A stretch of 64,000 nt of DNA from positions 2,190,001 to 2,254,000 of the forward strand of contig NZ_OY776488.1 of the NCBI RefSeq assembly GCF_963675635.1, given 5' to 3'. Within the stretch, counting starts at the first letter, position 1. Each line of letters begins with the position of its first letter. Made by a program: the position numbers and the translations under genes. Of the stretch, positions 53,533 to 62,651 are shown piece by piece. This DNA comes from an uncultured Pseudodesulfovibrio sp. (GTDB taxonomy: Bacteria; Desulfobacterota; Desulfovibrionia; Desulfovibrionales; Desulfovibrionaceae). The notes under the pieces are model-generated. The model saw nothing but the letters and a program-made list of their open reading frames with translations. It searched no databases and was not told where the DNA came from.

Positions 53533-55950
53533 ATGAAGAAGATTATTCCCGCCCTCAAAGGGCTTCCCGGCTCCAAGCTCCGGGCCACGCTGGACCCGGC
53601 CAAGATCCCCTATGAAACCAGTGATGACATCCCTGACAGGAATGTCTATCCCAAGTTGCAGCCCAGAGCCATACAGGCTTTGTCACTGGCGCTTGAGATC
53701 AAAGGCAACGAACATAATCTCTATGTATCCGGCGAACCCAACATGGGCCGGACATACTTCGTCAAATCCTTTCTCAAGCCAACTGCCTCGAAGGCCGCGC
53801 CTCCTTGTGACTGGGTGTATCTTTACAACTTCGAGGATAACGACCGGCCTATCGCCGTGTCCATGCCCGCAGGCAAAGGTCGCAAACTGAAAGTGGCCCA
53901 GCACAAGGCCATGGCCCATATCCGTCAGGAAATCCCGGCTCGATTCGAGAAGGATGTCTTCCAGAACAAACATGAACGGATAGTCAAGAAATACAATACG
54001 AAACGCGAAGAACTGTTCAATAAGATGGACGCCTCCGCCGAGAAGGAAAACTTTTCTCTGAACCTGGATGACGAAGGGGTGTTGACCCTTTCTCCCATCG
54101 TTGATGGAGAAGTGGTGTCAGACAAGGACTTCGACAAGATCAAACCTGCGGAACGTAAAAAACTCAAAGCCAAAGGCGAAGAACTCCTCGCCGGGGTCAG
54201 CTCCATTCTGCGCCAGATCAACCAGAATGAAATGGACCTGAGGGATTCTGAAAACGATCTGCATCGCGAAACAGCCAAGGCTGTCATGCATGATTGTTTT
54301 TCCCAAGTTTCAGAAAAGTTCAAATCCATCAAGGGACTGCCGGAATACTTTGAAGATTTGGTCAACGAGGTCGTTGAAAACGTTGATCAATTCATGCCGC
54401 GCGACACGTCCATGGCCGGACTGATGCCCGACGGACTGCCTTCCGGCGAAGACTTCTTCACCCGGTTCGAGGTCAATCTCTTCGTGGACAACGGCAAAAC
54501 CAAGGGTGCCCCTGTGGTCGTGGAAGACCACCCCACCGCCTTCAACCTGCTCGGTTCCATCGAACGTGAAGCCGAAATGGGCGCACTCTATACGGATTTC
54601 ACTCTCATCAAAGCGGGTTCACTCCATCAGGCTAACGGCGGGTTCCTCTTGCTGAACATGGAGGACCTGCTCTCCAACCACGTTTCATGGGAAGGATTGC
54701 TCCGTGCCCTCAGGGCTGGTCAGTCCCGGATTGAAGATCCCGTGGATCAGGAACAGGTACGTGCGCGGACCATCCAGCCAGAACCTATTGACCTTGATCT
54801 CAAAATAGTACTCATCGGTTCTGACGAACACTATGAAGTATTGCTCTACAACGATGATCGATTTGCCAAATATTTCAAGCTTAAAGCGCATCTGCAACAC
54901 GCGACCGCCCGCAATGCGGACAACATCAAAAACTATATCTCAATTATCGGTCAGACCGCTCGTGAGAGCAAGGTTCTGCCGCTGACAAGAGAGGCCATTG
55001 CCGGTCTGGTGGACTTCGCCTCCCGACTGGTGGAAGATCAGAAACGCCTCTCTCTCTACATCCCGCTCGTGCGTGAACGCATGATAGAGGCCTCTGCCCT
55101 GGCGCGTATGGCCGGGAAAAAGACCGTGGATATCGAGGCTCTGAACGAAGCCGTTGCCGCCAAGGATTATCGGGTCAACCTCTATGAAGAGGAATTCATG
55201 ACCGACTATGACCGTCAGGTCATCAAGGTCGCCACTGACGGTCAGGCCGCAGGCCGTGCTAACGGATTGTCCGTCACTCTGTTCGGCGATTATGAATTCG
55301 GCCTGCCGCATCAGATTTCCTGCACCGCAGGCGTCGGCCACGGCGGCATTCTCGACCTGGAACGCGAAGCCCAGATGGGCGGCCCCATCCATACCAAGGG
55401 CATGATGATCATCAAGTCCTATCTGGTGCGGCTGTTCGCCCAGGACAAGCCCATCGTCATGACCGGATCGCTCTGTTTCGAACAATCCTATGCGGGCATT
55501 GAAGGCGACTCCGCCTCAGGCGCGGAACTGGCAGCCCTGCTCTCCGCCCTGTCCGGTGCACCGATCAATCTCTCCTACGCCTTCACCGGCGCAGTCTCCC
55601 AGAGCGGGGCGGTCATGGCCGTCGGCGGGGTCAATCGGAAGATCGAAGGATTCTTCGAAGTCTGCCGCCGTCGCAAGCTGACCGGCCGGCAGGGCGTCAT
55701 CCTGCCCGCGGACAACGTAGTCAACCTGATGCTCAAGGACGAGGTAGTCCAGGCAGTGGAAGACGGCAAGTTCCACATATTCCCGGTCAAGACCATCGAG
55801 GAAGCCATGTTCATCCTGACCGGCATGCGTTGTGGCAAACCAGACAGAAAAGGGAAATATCCCACAGGCACTCTGTATCGCATGGTCGATGACCGACTGG
55901 CAGAACTTGTCAAGCTCGCTGTACCGGGAGACAAGCAACACCAATGCTAA
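53533..55950 (+). CDS. LonB-like AAA protease
   Basis: 805 residues from the ATG at 53533; a longer in-frame GTG start is possible but the N-terminus then lacks homologous features. The P-loop is GEPNMGRTY, an unusual variant without the GK(S/T). A large helical insert follows (about 100-320), then the second AAA part. The S16 protease domain has the catalytic Ser660 in GDSASGA and Lys703 in VGGVNRKIEG. The family of soluble LonB/YcbZ-type peptidases acts on misfolded or specific proteins. Confidence 0.86.
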   Translation: MKKIIPALKGLPGSKLRATLDPAKIPYETSDDIPDRNVYPKLQPRAIQALSLALEIKGNEHNLYVSGEPNMGRTYFVKSFLKPTASKAAPPCDWVYLYNFEDNDRPIAVSMPAGKGRKLKVAQHKAMAHIRQEIPARFEKDVFQNKHERIVKKYNTKREELFNKMDASAEKENFSLNLDDEGVLTLSPIVDGEVVSDKDFDKIKPAERKKLKAKGEELLAGVSSILRQINQNEMDLRDSENDLHRETAKAVMHDCFSQVSEKFKSIKGLPEYFEDLVNEVVENVDQFMPRDTSMAGLMPDGLPSGEDFFTRFEVNLFVDNGKTKGAPVVVEDHPTAFNLLGSIEREAEMGALYTDFTLIKAGSLHQANGGFLLLNMEDLLSNHVSWEGLLRALRAGQSRIEDPVDQEQVRARTIQPEPIDLDLKIVLIGSDEHYEVLLYNDDRFAKYFKLKAHLQHATARNADNIKNYISIIGQTARESKVLPLTREAIAGLVDFASRLVEDQKRLSLYIPLVRERMIEASALARMAGKKTVDIEALNEAVAAKDYRVNLYEEEFMTDYDRQVIKVATDGQAAGRANGLSVTLFGDYEFGLPHQISCTAGVGHGGILDLEREAQMGGPIHTKGMMIIKSYLVRLFAQDKPIVMTGSLCFEQSYAGIEGDSASGAELAALLSALSGAPINLSYAFTGAVSQSGAVMAVGGVNRKIEGFFEVCRRRKLTGRQGVILPADNVVNLMLKDEVVQAVEDGKFHIFPVKTIEEAMFILTGMRCGKPDRKGKYPTGTLYRMVDDRLAELVKLAVPGDKQHQC

Positions 55951-55956
55951 AGTACA

Positions 55957-55997
55957 CGGGTGGAACCTCGGCAAAGAGGTTCCACCCGCACTTTTCA
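55957..55997 (+). terminator. Terminator after LonB-like gene
   Basis: GGGTGGAACCTC/GAGGTTCCACCC stem is followed by GCACTTTTC. Strong stem, weak T-run. Confidence 0.75.
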
Positions 55998-56006
55998 TGC
56001 CCCTTT

Positions 56007-56045
56007 TTGACAGTCCGTTGACGAATGGCATGACTCAGATATAGG
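56007..56045 (+). promoter_or_regulatory. Possible promoter overlapping a hairpin
   Basis: TTGACG (56018-56023) and TATAGG (56040-56045) with a 16-base spacer, or TTGACA (56007-56012) with a weaker -10, could start transcription near 56052, just past the hairpin described next. Confidence 0.4.
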
Positions 56046-56062
56046 GTCATGCCAGTTTTTTT
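56026..56062 (+). terminator. Hairpin and T-run abutting the next gene's ribosome-binding site
   Basis: GGCATGAC/GTCATGCC is followed by TTTTTTT and, directly after it, AGGAG of the phosphoesterase gene. A terminator this close to a start codon means the gene must be served by a promoter within or after the hairpin, or that it is an attenuator. Confidence 0.7.
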
Positions 56063-56070
56063 AGGAGAAC

Positions 56071-56736
56071 ATGATCATGTATTGGATAGCATTTGGCGAT
56101 ATACACGAATCCACCGGCCTGCTGGAGGTTATTCCCGGCATGTCCGAGGCGGAAGGAATCATCATCACCGGCGACATCACCAACAGGGGCAGCCGAGAGG
56201 CGGTACGTCGCGTGATTGACGCCGTGGCCGCGATCAACCCCCGCATCCTGGCCCAACCGGGCAACATGGATACTGATACTGTGCAGGCGTACCTGAAAGA
56301 ACAGGACATGGACATCCACCTGCGCATCCGGGAACTGTCTCCCGGCCTCAGCCTCATGGGTGTCGGTATGTCCACGCCGACGCCGTTCGGCACGCCCAGT
56401 GAAGTGCCGGAAGAAACCATCACGGCGTGGCTGAACGAAACCCATAAACTTGCAGGCGACGACAACCAGCTTATCGCAGTCATTCACGAGCCACCTTACG
56501 ACACCAAGGTGGACCTGCTCGGTAACGGGCAGCACGTCGGCAGTCCCGGCGTTCGTGAGTTCATTGAGCGCGTCCAGCCCGTCCTGGTCCTCACAGGCCA
56601 CATCCATGAATCCAAAGCCGTAGACATGATCGGAAACACACCTATCATCAATCCCGGCATGCTGGCTGGAGGCGGTTATGTCCGCATCAATTTTGACGGA
56701 ACAACCGTCACCGCAGAACTCCTGGGCATCTCATGA
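56071..56736 (+). CDS. Metallophosphoesterase
   Basis: About 221 residues; the ATG at 56071 has AGGAG only three bases upstream, and the in-frame ATG at 56077 has better spacing (nine bases). The calcineurin-like motifs are in order: FGDIHE, ITGDITN, QPGNMD, VIHEPPYD and LTGHIHES. Two metals would be bound. The substrate is unknown. Its stop overlaps the rlmH start in ATGA. Confidence 0.85.
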   Translation: MIMYWIAFGDIHESTGLLEVIPGMSEAEGIIITGDITNRGSREAVRRVIDAVAAINPRILAQPGNMDTDTVQAYLKEQDMDIHLRIRELSPGLSLMGVGMSTPTPFGTPSEVPEETITAWLNETHKLAGDDNQLIAVIHEPPYDTKVDLLGNGQHVGSPGVREFIERVQPVLVLTGHIHESKAVDMIGNTPIINPGMLAGGGYVRINFDGTTVTAELLGIS

Positions 56737-57203
56737 GCAAGATCGGATTCATCTGGGTCGGAAAACTCAAGGAACCGTTTTCAACGGATGGGTGCGCCCA
56801 TTACTGGAAAAAACTATCCCGTTTTTTCCAGCTCGAAGAGTCCGTCATCAAGGACGCCCCCGGAAAACTGCCGGTTCAGGACAAGAATAAAAAGGAAGGC
56901 GAAGGCATTCTTTCCAAGGTCAAGAAAGGCGATATTCTCATCATACTTGATGAATACGGCGACCGTTTGACCTCACGAGAACTTGCCAGACGGGTACAGA
57001 AATGGACAGACGCTCCCAACCAGAGACCTGTATTTGTCATCGGCGGTCCCTTCGGCCTATCCGATGACGTCAAGAAAGCGGCCCGCCATTCCATTCGCCT
57101 CAGCGACATGACATTGCCCCATGAACTGGCACGCCTGCTCCTGCTTGAGCAGTTGTACCGTGTCGGAACCATCCATAAAAACATGCCTTACCATCACGAT
57201 TAA
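56733..57203 (+). CDS. rlmH: 23S rRNA (pseudouridine1915-N3)-methyltransferase
   Basis: 156 residues, SPOUT fold. The typical FVIGGPFGLSDDVKKAA and the C-terminal LPHELARLLLLEQLYRV with the terminal YHHD are intact. It methylates pseudouridine 1915 in helix 69. It is coupled to the preceding gene through a four-base overlap. Confidence 0.95.
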   Translation: MSKIGFIWVGKLKEPFSTDGCAHYWKKLSRFFQLEESVIKDAPGKLPVQDKNKKEGEGILSKVKKGDILIILDEYGDRLTSRELARRVQKWTDAPNQRPVFVIGGPFGLSDDVKKAARHSIRLSDMTLPHELARLLLLEQLYRVGTIHKNMPYHHD

Positions 57204-57218
57204 CGGAGATATATACGT

Positions 57219-57473
57219 ATGCTCGACACCGATTATCTGGAACGCGTCGCCAAGTATTTCGACTCCGGCGACTGCAAATTCGAATTTGAACATGGAGAAG
57301 AAGAACGTCGACTGCTTATTCTCGACTTCCTTGAACACCTCATGGAACTGGGAGAAAAAGCGGATGCACTTGCCACAAAACTCATTTTCAAGGATGCATA
57401 TGCAACCCTGCTGACGGAAGAGGGTGTTGCCGCGGCTGAAGAAAACGACGACAGTCCCAACGATCCGCAATAG
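57219..57473 (+). CDS. Small acidic protein of unknown function
   Basis: 84 residues, strongly acidic and helical (KFEFEHGEEERRLLILDFLEHLMELGEKADALATKLI), with an Asp/Asn/Pro tail. A weak GGAG precedes the ATG. It follows rlmH by 15 bases and ends just before a terminator. I do not recognise a family. Confidence 0.7.
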   Translation: MLDTDYLERVAKYFDSGDCKFEFEHGEEERRLLILDFLEHLMELGEKADALATKLIFKDAYATLLTEEGVAAAEENDDSPNDPQ

Positions 57474-57492
57474 CCATTTTCCCCTTATTAAA

Positions 57493-57528
57493 AATGAAAA
57501 AGCCGACCATATGGTCGGCTTTTTCATT
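57493..57528. terminator. Bidirectional terminator between convergent genes
   Basis: AATGAAAAAGCCGACCAT pairs perfectly with ATGGTCGGCTTTTTCATT. It can serve both the rightward small gene and the leftward acyl-CoA ligase gene. Confidence 0.92.
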
Positions 57529-57546
57529 ATATGCTGAGCACAATGC

Positions 57547-59181
57547 TTAACTGTTGTACTTCGCCAAGTCCGCTTCCCGAATCTCCTTGCGTTTGATCTT
57601 GCCGGAAATGGTCTTGGGCAATTCATCCACATATTCGATGACACGGGGGTACTTGTACGGCGCGGTCAACTCACGAACAAAGGTCTGAAGCGCTTTGGTC
57701 AGCTCCTCTGACGGCTCGTTGCCGGGCGCAAGAACGACGGTTGCCTTGACCAGTTGACCACGGACATCGTCAGGCAGGCCGGTCACGGCAGCCTCGATAA
57801 CGGCATCGTGTGCCACCAGGGCAGACTCAACCTCAAAGGGTCCGATCCGATAGCCAGAGCTTTTGATAAGGTCATCGGTGCGGCCCATGAACCAGAGATA
57901 TCCGTCCTCATCGGCCCACGCCTTGTCGCCGGTATGATACCAGCCGTCGAATTTGACGGACGCGGTCTTTTCCGGCTCGTCCATATAAGAATCAAACAAA
58001 CCGAGCACCGGCTTGTCGATACGGATACAGATTTCGCCTTCCTCGCCCTGCGGGACTTCCTTGCCCTCTTCGTCCATGAGCGCGATATCCCAGCCCGGCA
58101 CGGGCTTGCCGATAGAACCGGGTTTGGGCTTCATGCACTTGAATGTCGCCACCTGAAGTGTGGTCTCCGTCTGTCCATACCCTTCGTAAAGCGGCATATT
58201 GAAAGCCTTTTCCCAGGCATGGAACACCGACTCGTTCAGCAGTTCGCCTGCCGTGGTGCAATGCCGTAAGGACAATGAGTACTTCGACAGATCCTCGCGC
58301 ACCAGGAATCGGTATACGGTCGGCGGCGCACAGAAAGTGGTGATCTTGTTATCCGCCATGATCTGCAACAGGTGAGCGGGTTCAAACTTGCCTCGAAAAT
58401 CCCAGACAAACACGACCGCACCAGCCATCCACTGACCGTAGAACTTGCCCCAGACAGACTTGGCCCAGCCGGTCTCGGACAGGGTCAGATGTATGTCACC
58501 CTCTTCGAGATCGTGCCACATAGCAGCGGTCGTAAAGTGACTGGCCGGATAGGAGAAATTGTGCAGCACCATCTTGGGCAGCCCGGTGGTACCAGAGGAA
58601 AAAAAGATAACCATGGGATCATCGCCGCCCGGAGAGTCATCCGTGCGCGGAAAGCTCACATCCCCGGTTGCCATGAGTTCTTCATAGTCATGCCAGCCGT
58701 CATTGGTTTCACCGTCGATCTGCACGAACAGTTTGAGTCCGGGACAATCGCCCTTGGCCTCATCCACCCTTTCGCAGATGGAATCCTCACAGATGATGGC
58801 GGAAATATTCGCGTAGTTCACACGCTGGGAAATATCCTTCTTGGTCAGCAGGGACGGAGACGGGATTGGCAATGCGCCGATACGGTGCAAGGCGAGCATG
58901 ACTGTCCAGTATTCCAAACGGCGATACAGGACGAGCATAACCCTATCACCCTTTTTGACACCCTGTTTCACGAGCGCATTGGCGAGTCTGCTTGAGGTTT
59001 CCTGAAAAAATTTAAAATCGTATTCGCGACGAGTACTTGCGTCGTCGACATGAATAAGCGCGGTTTTCCCCGGCTCCATTGCATCCAGAATGTCATAAGA
59101 AAAGTTGAAATTTTCAGGGCATTCCGGTTTGTATCTGGCGCACAAATCTGCGTAATCGGCGTATTCTTCCTTAGTAAACAT
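57547..59181 (-). CDS. AMP-forming acyl-CoA ligase, ACSM-like
   Basis: 544 residues from the ATG at 59181 (GGAG eight bases upstream). ANL superfamily motifs: the P-loop FSSGTTGLPKMV, YGQTET, YHTGDKAW and the catalytic Lys in TISGKIKR. The family makes acyl-CoA from medium-chain or aromatic acids via an acyl-adenylate. It lies downstream of an XRE-cupin regulator, like the other ligase in this window. It is likely cytoplasmic. Confidence 0.9.
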   Translation of the reverse strand: MFTKEEYADYADLCARYKPECPENFNFSYDILDAMEPGKTALIHVDDASTRREYDFKFFQETSSRLANALVKQGVKKGDRVMLVLYRRLEYWTVMLALHRIGALPIPSPSLLTKKDISQRVNYANISAIICEDSICERVDEAKGDCPGLKLFVQIDGETNDGWHDYEELMATGDVSFPRTDDSPGGDDPMVIFFSSGTTGLPKMVLHNFSYPASHFTTAAMWHDLEEGDIHLTLSETGWAKSVWGKFYGQWMAGAVVFVWDFRGKFEPAHLLQIMADNKITTFCAPPTVYRFLVREDLSKYSLSLRHCTTAGELLNESVFHAWEKAFNMPLYEGYGQTETTLQVATFKCMKPKPGSIGKPVPGWDIALMDEEGKEVPQGEEGEICIRIDKPVLGLFDSYMDEPEKTASVKFDGWYHTGDKAWADEDGYLWFMGRTDDLIKSSGYRIGPFEVESALVAHDAVIEAAVTGLPDDVRGQLVKATVVLAPGNEPSEELTKALQTFVRELTAPYKYPRVIEYVDELPKTISGKIKRKEIREADLAKYNS

Positions 59182-59277
59182 GATAAAAACTCCGTGATTC
59201 TGATTCAATTTTGCGATTTTTCGCACATAGCAAACATGACAAACCTTGTTCCGGGCGGACCGAGAAACCGGCCAACC

Positions 59278-59826
59278 CTACAGAATCACATCAAGGAATT
59301 TTACTTCTTTGCCATCCATACCACGCAAAGCATGGGGCGTTTCCGAACTGAAATATAGAGAGTCACCTGGCTCGACAATAATTGATTCGCCACCTAGACG
59401 GACCTCAAGACGGCCCTCAAGGACATACATGAATTCCTGACCGCGATGTGCAGTCTCAACCATTTCTTCCCCGGACTTGGGCGGCACAGTAATCAAAAAT
59501 GGTTCCATTTCGCGCCCGGCAAACTTGTAACCCAAGGACTTGTAGTCGTAATCCTTGCGGCGATCCACGGCATATCCTTCGTCTTTACGGACGACAGAAT
59601 ATGATTTCAGGTGCGGTTCACGACCGGAAATAAGCGTGGTCAAATCAACTCGGCACAGCCGGGAAACATCCAGCATGTACCCAACCGGGATCTCGATCGT
59701 CCCGGATTCGTAGGCGGCAACCTTGTCTTCAGGCAGCCCCAAAAGGTCTGCCATCTCTGCAACAGTCCAGCCGATTCCTTCACGCAACCCCACCAAACGG
59801 GGCGCAATTTCCTTGTACTGTTCCAT
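59278..59826 (-). CDS. XRE-cupin regulator 1
   Basis: 182 residues from the ATG at 59826 (AGGAGG five bases upstream). The N-terminal HTH (LVGLREGIGWTVAEMADLLGLPEDKVAAYESG) is followed by a cupin domain (MVETAHRGQEFMYVLEGRLEVRLGGESIIVEPGDSLYFSSETPHAL) with histidines for metal or ligand binding. It likely senses a fatty-acid or CoA-related ligand and controls the downstream ligase. Confidence 0.87.
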   Translation of the reverse strand: MEQYKEIAPRLVGLREGIGWTVAEMADLLGLPEDKVAAYESGTIEIPVGYMLDVSRLCRVDLTTLISGREPHLKSYSVVRKDEGYAVDRRKDYDYKSLGYKFAGREMEPFLITVPPKSGEEMVETAHRGQEFMYVLEGRLEVRLGGESIIVEPGDSLYFSSETPHALRGMDGKEVKFLDVIL

Positions 59827-59843
59827 ATATTCCTCCTGTAAGA

Positions 59844-59887
59844 AATGCCTCCGACGGCTCAAAGGACCTTTTGAAAAGGCTCCTTGA
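59844..59887. repeat. Dispersed hairpin repeat (copy 2)
   Basis: ATGCCTCCGACGG at 59844 leads into the hairpin CTCAAAGGACCTTTT/GAAAAGGCTCCTTGAG (59858-59887). The box matches copy 1 at 6531, and the hairpin shares the CCTTTT...AAAAGG core. Confidence 0.6.
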
Positions 59888-60044
59888 GAATCCTCCAAAA
59901 CTCTGTCTCGCCACCCCTGCGGGGTGGAGGATTTTCTTTAATGAAGCCAAGAATCCCTTGGATTCGTTCCCCAACACGCCACCAGCGTGTCATTATGTCC
60001 CCATTCTCTCTCCGGCAGCGCGCCAAAAAAATTGGGGAAGGGAT

Positions 60045-60077
60045 CTGGGGGAAACCTTTTCAAAAAGTTTCCCCCAG
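60045..60077. repeat. Dispersed hairpin repeat (copy 3), likely terminator of the second acyl-CoA ligase
   Basis: CTGGGGGAAAC pairs with GTTTCCCCCAG around CTTTTCAAAAA. The 17-mer CTTTTCAAAAAGTTTCC (60056-60072) is identical to the one at 6570-6586. It lies 14 bases beyond the stop of the leftward ligase gene, where termination would be expected. Confidence 0.75.
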
Positions 60078-60090
60078 TCTTCATCTTATT

Positions 60091-61731
60091 CTACGCGTCC
60101 GGCCACAGAGTGGCTGCGTGGTCGCGAAGTTTGTATTTCTGGATCTTCCCGGACGCAGTCATGGGATATTCCGTCATAAACGTAACAAATTTTGGGATCT
60201 TGTAACGGGCTATCTTGCCACGGCAATAGTCGATGACATCTTCAGGTTCCAGTTCAACGTCTTCCTTGAGGATGACAAAGGCACCGACCTGTTCACCGAA
60301 CTTTTCACTGGGAACACCTGCCACCTGTACATCGAGAATGCCTTCCATCGTATAGAGGAATTCCTCGATCTCACGCGGATAGATATTCTCTCCGCCACGA
60401 ATAATCATGTCTTTGAGACGCCCGGTGATAGAGAGATATCCGTCTTTGTCCAGCACACCAAGATCGCCGGAATGCAGCCAACCGTCATCATCAATGGCTG
60501 CAAGAGTAGCTTTCTCGTTGTTGTAATACCCTTTCATGACGTTATAGCCACGGCAGCAGACCTCACCCTGGACGCCGGGAGCACACTGTTCCCCGGTTTC
60601 CGGATCGATAATACAGATCTCGACCTCGGGCATGGCCGGACCAACCGTCTCGGTCATGTGTTCAATGGTGTCACCGATAGTTGTCTGACTCATGACCGGA
60701 CTGGACTCGGTAAGACCATAACAAATGGTTATCTCCGTCATGTTCATTTTATCCATGACCCGCTTCATGACTTCCACAGGACACGGCGATCCGGCCATGA
60801 TGCCGGTACGCAGGGAGGAGTAGTCGAAGCGGTCGAACAGGGGATGATCGAGCATGGCGATAAACATCGTCGGCACGCCATATACAGCCGTACATTTTTC
60901 CTGATCAATGGCAAGCATGACATCAGTGGGCACAAAATCCTCAAGGATAATCATGGCCACGCCGTGATTGACGCAGGCAAGTACGCCGAGCACACAGCCG
61001 AAGCAATGAAACAGCGGCACGGTCAGAGCAAGTCGCTCGCCAGGCTGAAAGTTCTGGTTCTTGCCGATCCAGTAGCCGTTGTTGGCTATATTGTAATGGG
61101 TAAGCTGCACACCCTTGGGGAACCCTGTGGTCCCGGAGGTGTACTGCATGTTGACCACGTCATGCGGATCAAGTTCAGCCTGACGGGCCTCGTAATCCTG
61201 ATCGGAAACCATGGCGGACATGGCCTGTAATTCAGGAATGGAATACATACCGCGGTGTTTTTCATGACCGAGGTAGAACACCCGCTTAAGGTGGGGGAAC
61301 GTGTCGGTATGGAGCTGACCACGTTCCTGCACCTTGAGTTCGGGCACCTGCTCGTACACCGAGGCAAGATAATCGTGCCCCCGGTACTCACCGATGATGA
61401 ACAGGTTTTCAGCCTCGGAATGCTCAAGCAGGTATTTCAGCTCGTGTGAACGATAATGGGTGTTGACCGTGAGCAGGATGGCTCCGATCTTGGCAGTGGC
61501 AAACTGCAAGGCGACCCAGTAAGGCACATTGTTGGCCCATATGGCCACTTTTTCGCCCTTTTGCACGCCCAGCCCCATGAGGCCTTTGGCAAGGGTGTCA
61601 ACCAGTTCGCCGAACTCCTTGTAGGTCAAACGAAAATCGCGGTCCACATAGACCACGGCTTCCTTGTCCGGCCACTTTTCAACCGCCTCGTCCAAAAGCT
61701 GTCCGAGGGTTATTTCGCGAAGTGCTGTCAT
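60091..61731 (-). CDS. AMP-forming acyl-CoA ligase, ACSF2/FadD-like
   Basis: 546 residues. Motifs: YTSGTTGFPKGV, YGLTESSPV, HSGDLGVLD, GRLKDMIIRGGENI and the catalytic Lys in TASGKIQKY. The C-terminus ends HAATLWPDA. The family activates medium- to long-chain fatty acids. ATAGGAAGG precedes the ATG, nine bases after the stop of XRE-cupin regulator 2; the two genes are co-transcribed. It resembles the ligase at 57547-59181 only in the shared family core. Confidence 0.92.
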   Translation of the reverse strand: MTALREITLGQLLDEAVEKWPDKEAVVYVDRDFRLTYKEFGELVDTLAKGLMGLGVQKGEKVAIWANNVPYWVALQFATAKIGAILLTVNTHYRSHELKYLLEHSEAENLFIIGEYRGHDYLASVYEQVPELKVQERGQLHTDTFPHLKRVFYLGHEKHRGMYSIPELQAMSAMVSDQDYEARQAELDPHDVVNMQYTSGTTGFPKGVQLTHYNIANNGYWIGKNQNFQPGERLALTVPLFHCFGCVLGVLACVNHGVAMIILEDFVPTDVMLAIDQEKCTAVYGVPTMFIAMLDHPLFDRFDYSSLRTGIMAGSPCPVEVMKRVMDKMNMTEITICYGLTESSPVMSQTTIGDTIEHMTETVGPAMPEVEICIIDPETGEQCAPGVQGEVCCRGYNVMKGYYNNEKATLAAIDDDGWLHSGDLGVLDKDGYLSITGRLKDMIIRGGENIYPREIEEFLYTMEGILDVQVAGVPSEKFGEQVGAFVILKEDVELEPEDVIDYCRGKIARYKIPKFVTFMTEYPMTASGKIQKYKLRDHAATLWPDA

Positions 61732-61740
61732 GACGCCTTC

Positions 61741-62301
61741 CTATTCGGGGAAGTAGAGAACAGCATAGATTTCGGCCATCTCGTCACCGGCACACGCAAC
61801 ATTGTGCGGGACCACGGAGTTAAAATAGGTCGAGTCTCCTTTTTCAAGGATTGTCTCTTCCTGGCCGTACTTGATGCGGACCCTGCCGGACTGGACAATG
61901 ATGAATTCTTCGCCCTCGTGAGAGGAAAGATGTTCGTCCTTGGCGGATTCAGGCATCAACTCAATAAAAAAGGGTTCCATATGACGGTCGGTCTTGCCTT
62001 TGCCGAGGGAATGAAACTTCAACCCCGGTTCCTTTCCGTCGGGATGCATGACCAATTCTTCTTTGCGCTCGCCAAAGCGCGTGGTCAGCGGGTCGCTGGA
62101 CACATGGTCGTCCAAAAAGGTGCCAAGCCGGACGCCCAGGGCGCGGGCCAGTTTCACCAGCGGCTGCAACGAAGGATACATGTCCTCATCTTCAACGGCG
62201 CGAATGAATTCTTCGCTCAAAGTTGTGCGGTTGGCCAAATCCTCAATGGTCAAATTCTGTTTTTCTCGGTAGGACTGAATCCTTTTGCCGATATTGTCCA
62301 T
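61741..62301 (-). CDS. XRE-cupin regulator 2
   Basis: 186 residues. HTH (IQSYREKQNLTIEDLANRTTLSEEFIRAVEDEDMYPSLQPLVKLARAL) then a cupin domain (HLSSHEGEEFIIVQSGRVRIKYGQEETILEKGDSTYFNSVVPHNV). AAGGAG lies before the ATG. The pairing with the downstream ligase mirrors regulator 1 and its ligase, though the two regulators are only moderately alike. Confidence 0.88.
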   Translation of the reverse strand: MDNIGKRIQSYREKQNLTIEDLANRTTLSEEFIRAVEDEDMYPSLQPLVKLARALGVRLGTFLDDHVSSDPLTTRFGERKEELVMHPDGKEPGLKFHSLGKGKTDRHMEPFFIELMPESAKDEHLSSHEGEEFIIVQSGRVRIKYGQEETILEKGDSTYFNSVVPHNVACAGDEMAEIYAVLYFPE

Positions 62302-62651
62302 CAGTGGTGTCTCCTTGAAACATCAACAATTATCTACAATATGTAAAATCTTCTGGAATCATGCGATTCGGAAGACAGTAATTCGCCGTCTTTGCGTGTA
62401 CCCGAAACAAACCGGATTGTCACCTTGACGAGCTCGTGTCTCGATGATCCATATTTTCAAAATGGATATACCCAGCTTTGCCTCCGAGAGCCAAACGTAC
62501 GTTCGTCAAACAGCATTTGCTGCACAGATCCACACATCCTGTAAACATGTTATTTTGTCGTTCAATCGACACCTCAGCCGGTTGCCTTTCGTGTCCCTGG
62601 CGTGTAATTTTTAGCGATGCACGATCACTTGAAACGAGTTGAGGATATGTT
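62302..62651. other. Intergenic between XRE-cupin regulator 2 and the TPR gene
   Basis: About 350 bases between divergent starts. No gene is supported. A short inverted repeat ATCCATATTTTCAAAATGGAT lies near 62449. The two promoters must sit here. Confidence 0.6.

Noticed and set aside
59884..61230. 448-codon open frame antisense to the second acyl-CoA ligase
   Set aside because: It runs through the terminator and repeat, then opposite a well-supported ligase; no start site or family features.
61456..62346. 296-codon open frame antisense to the acyl-CoA ligase and XRE-cupin regulator
   Set aside because: Both opposite genes are well supported; this frame has no motif and no ribosome-binding site.
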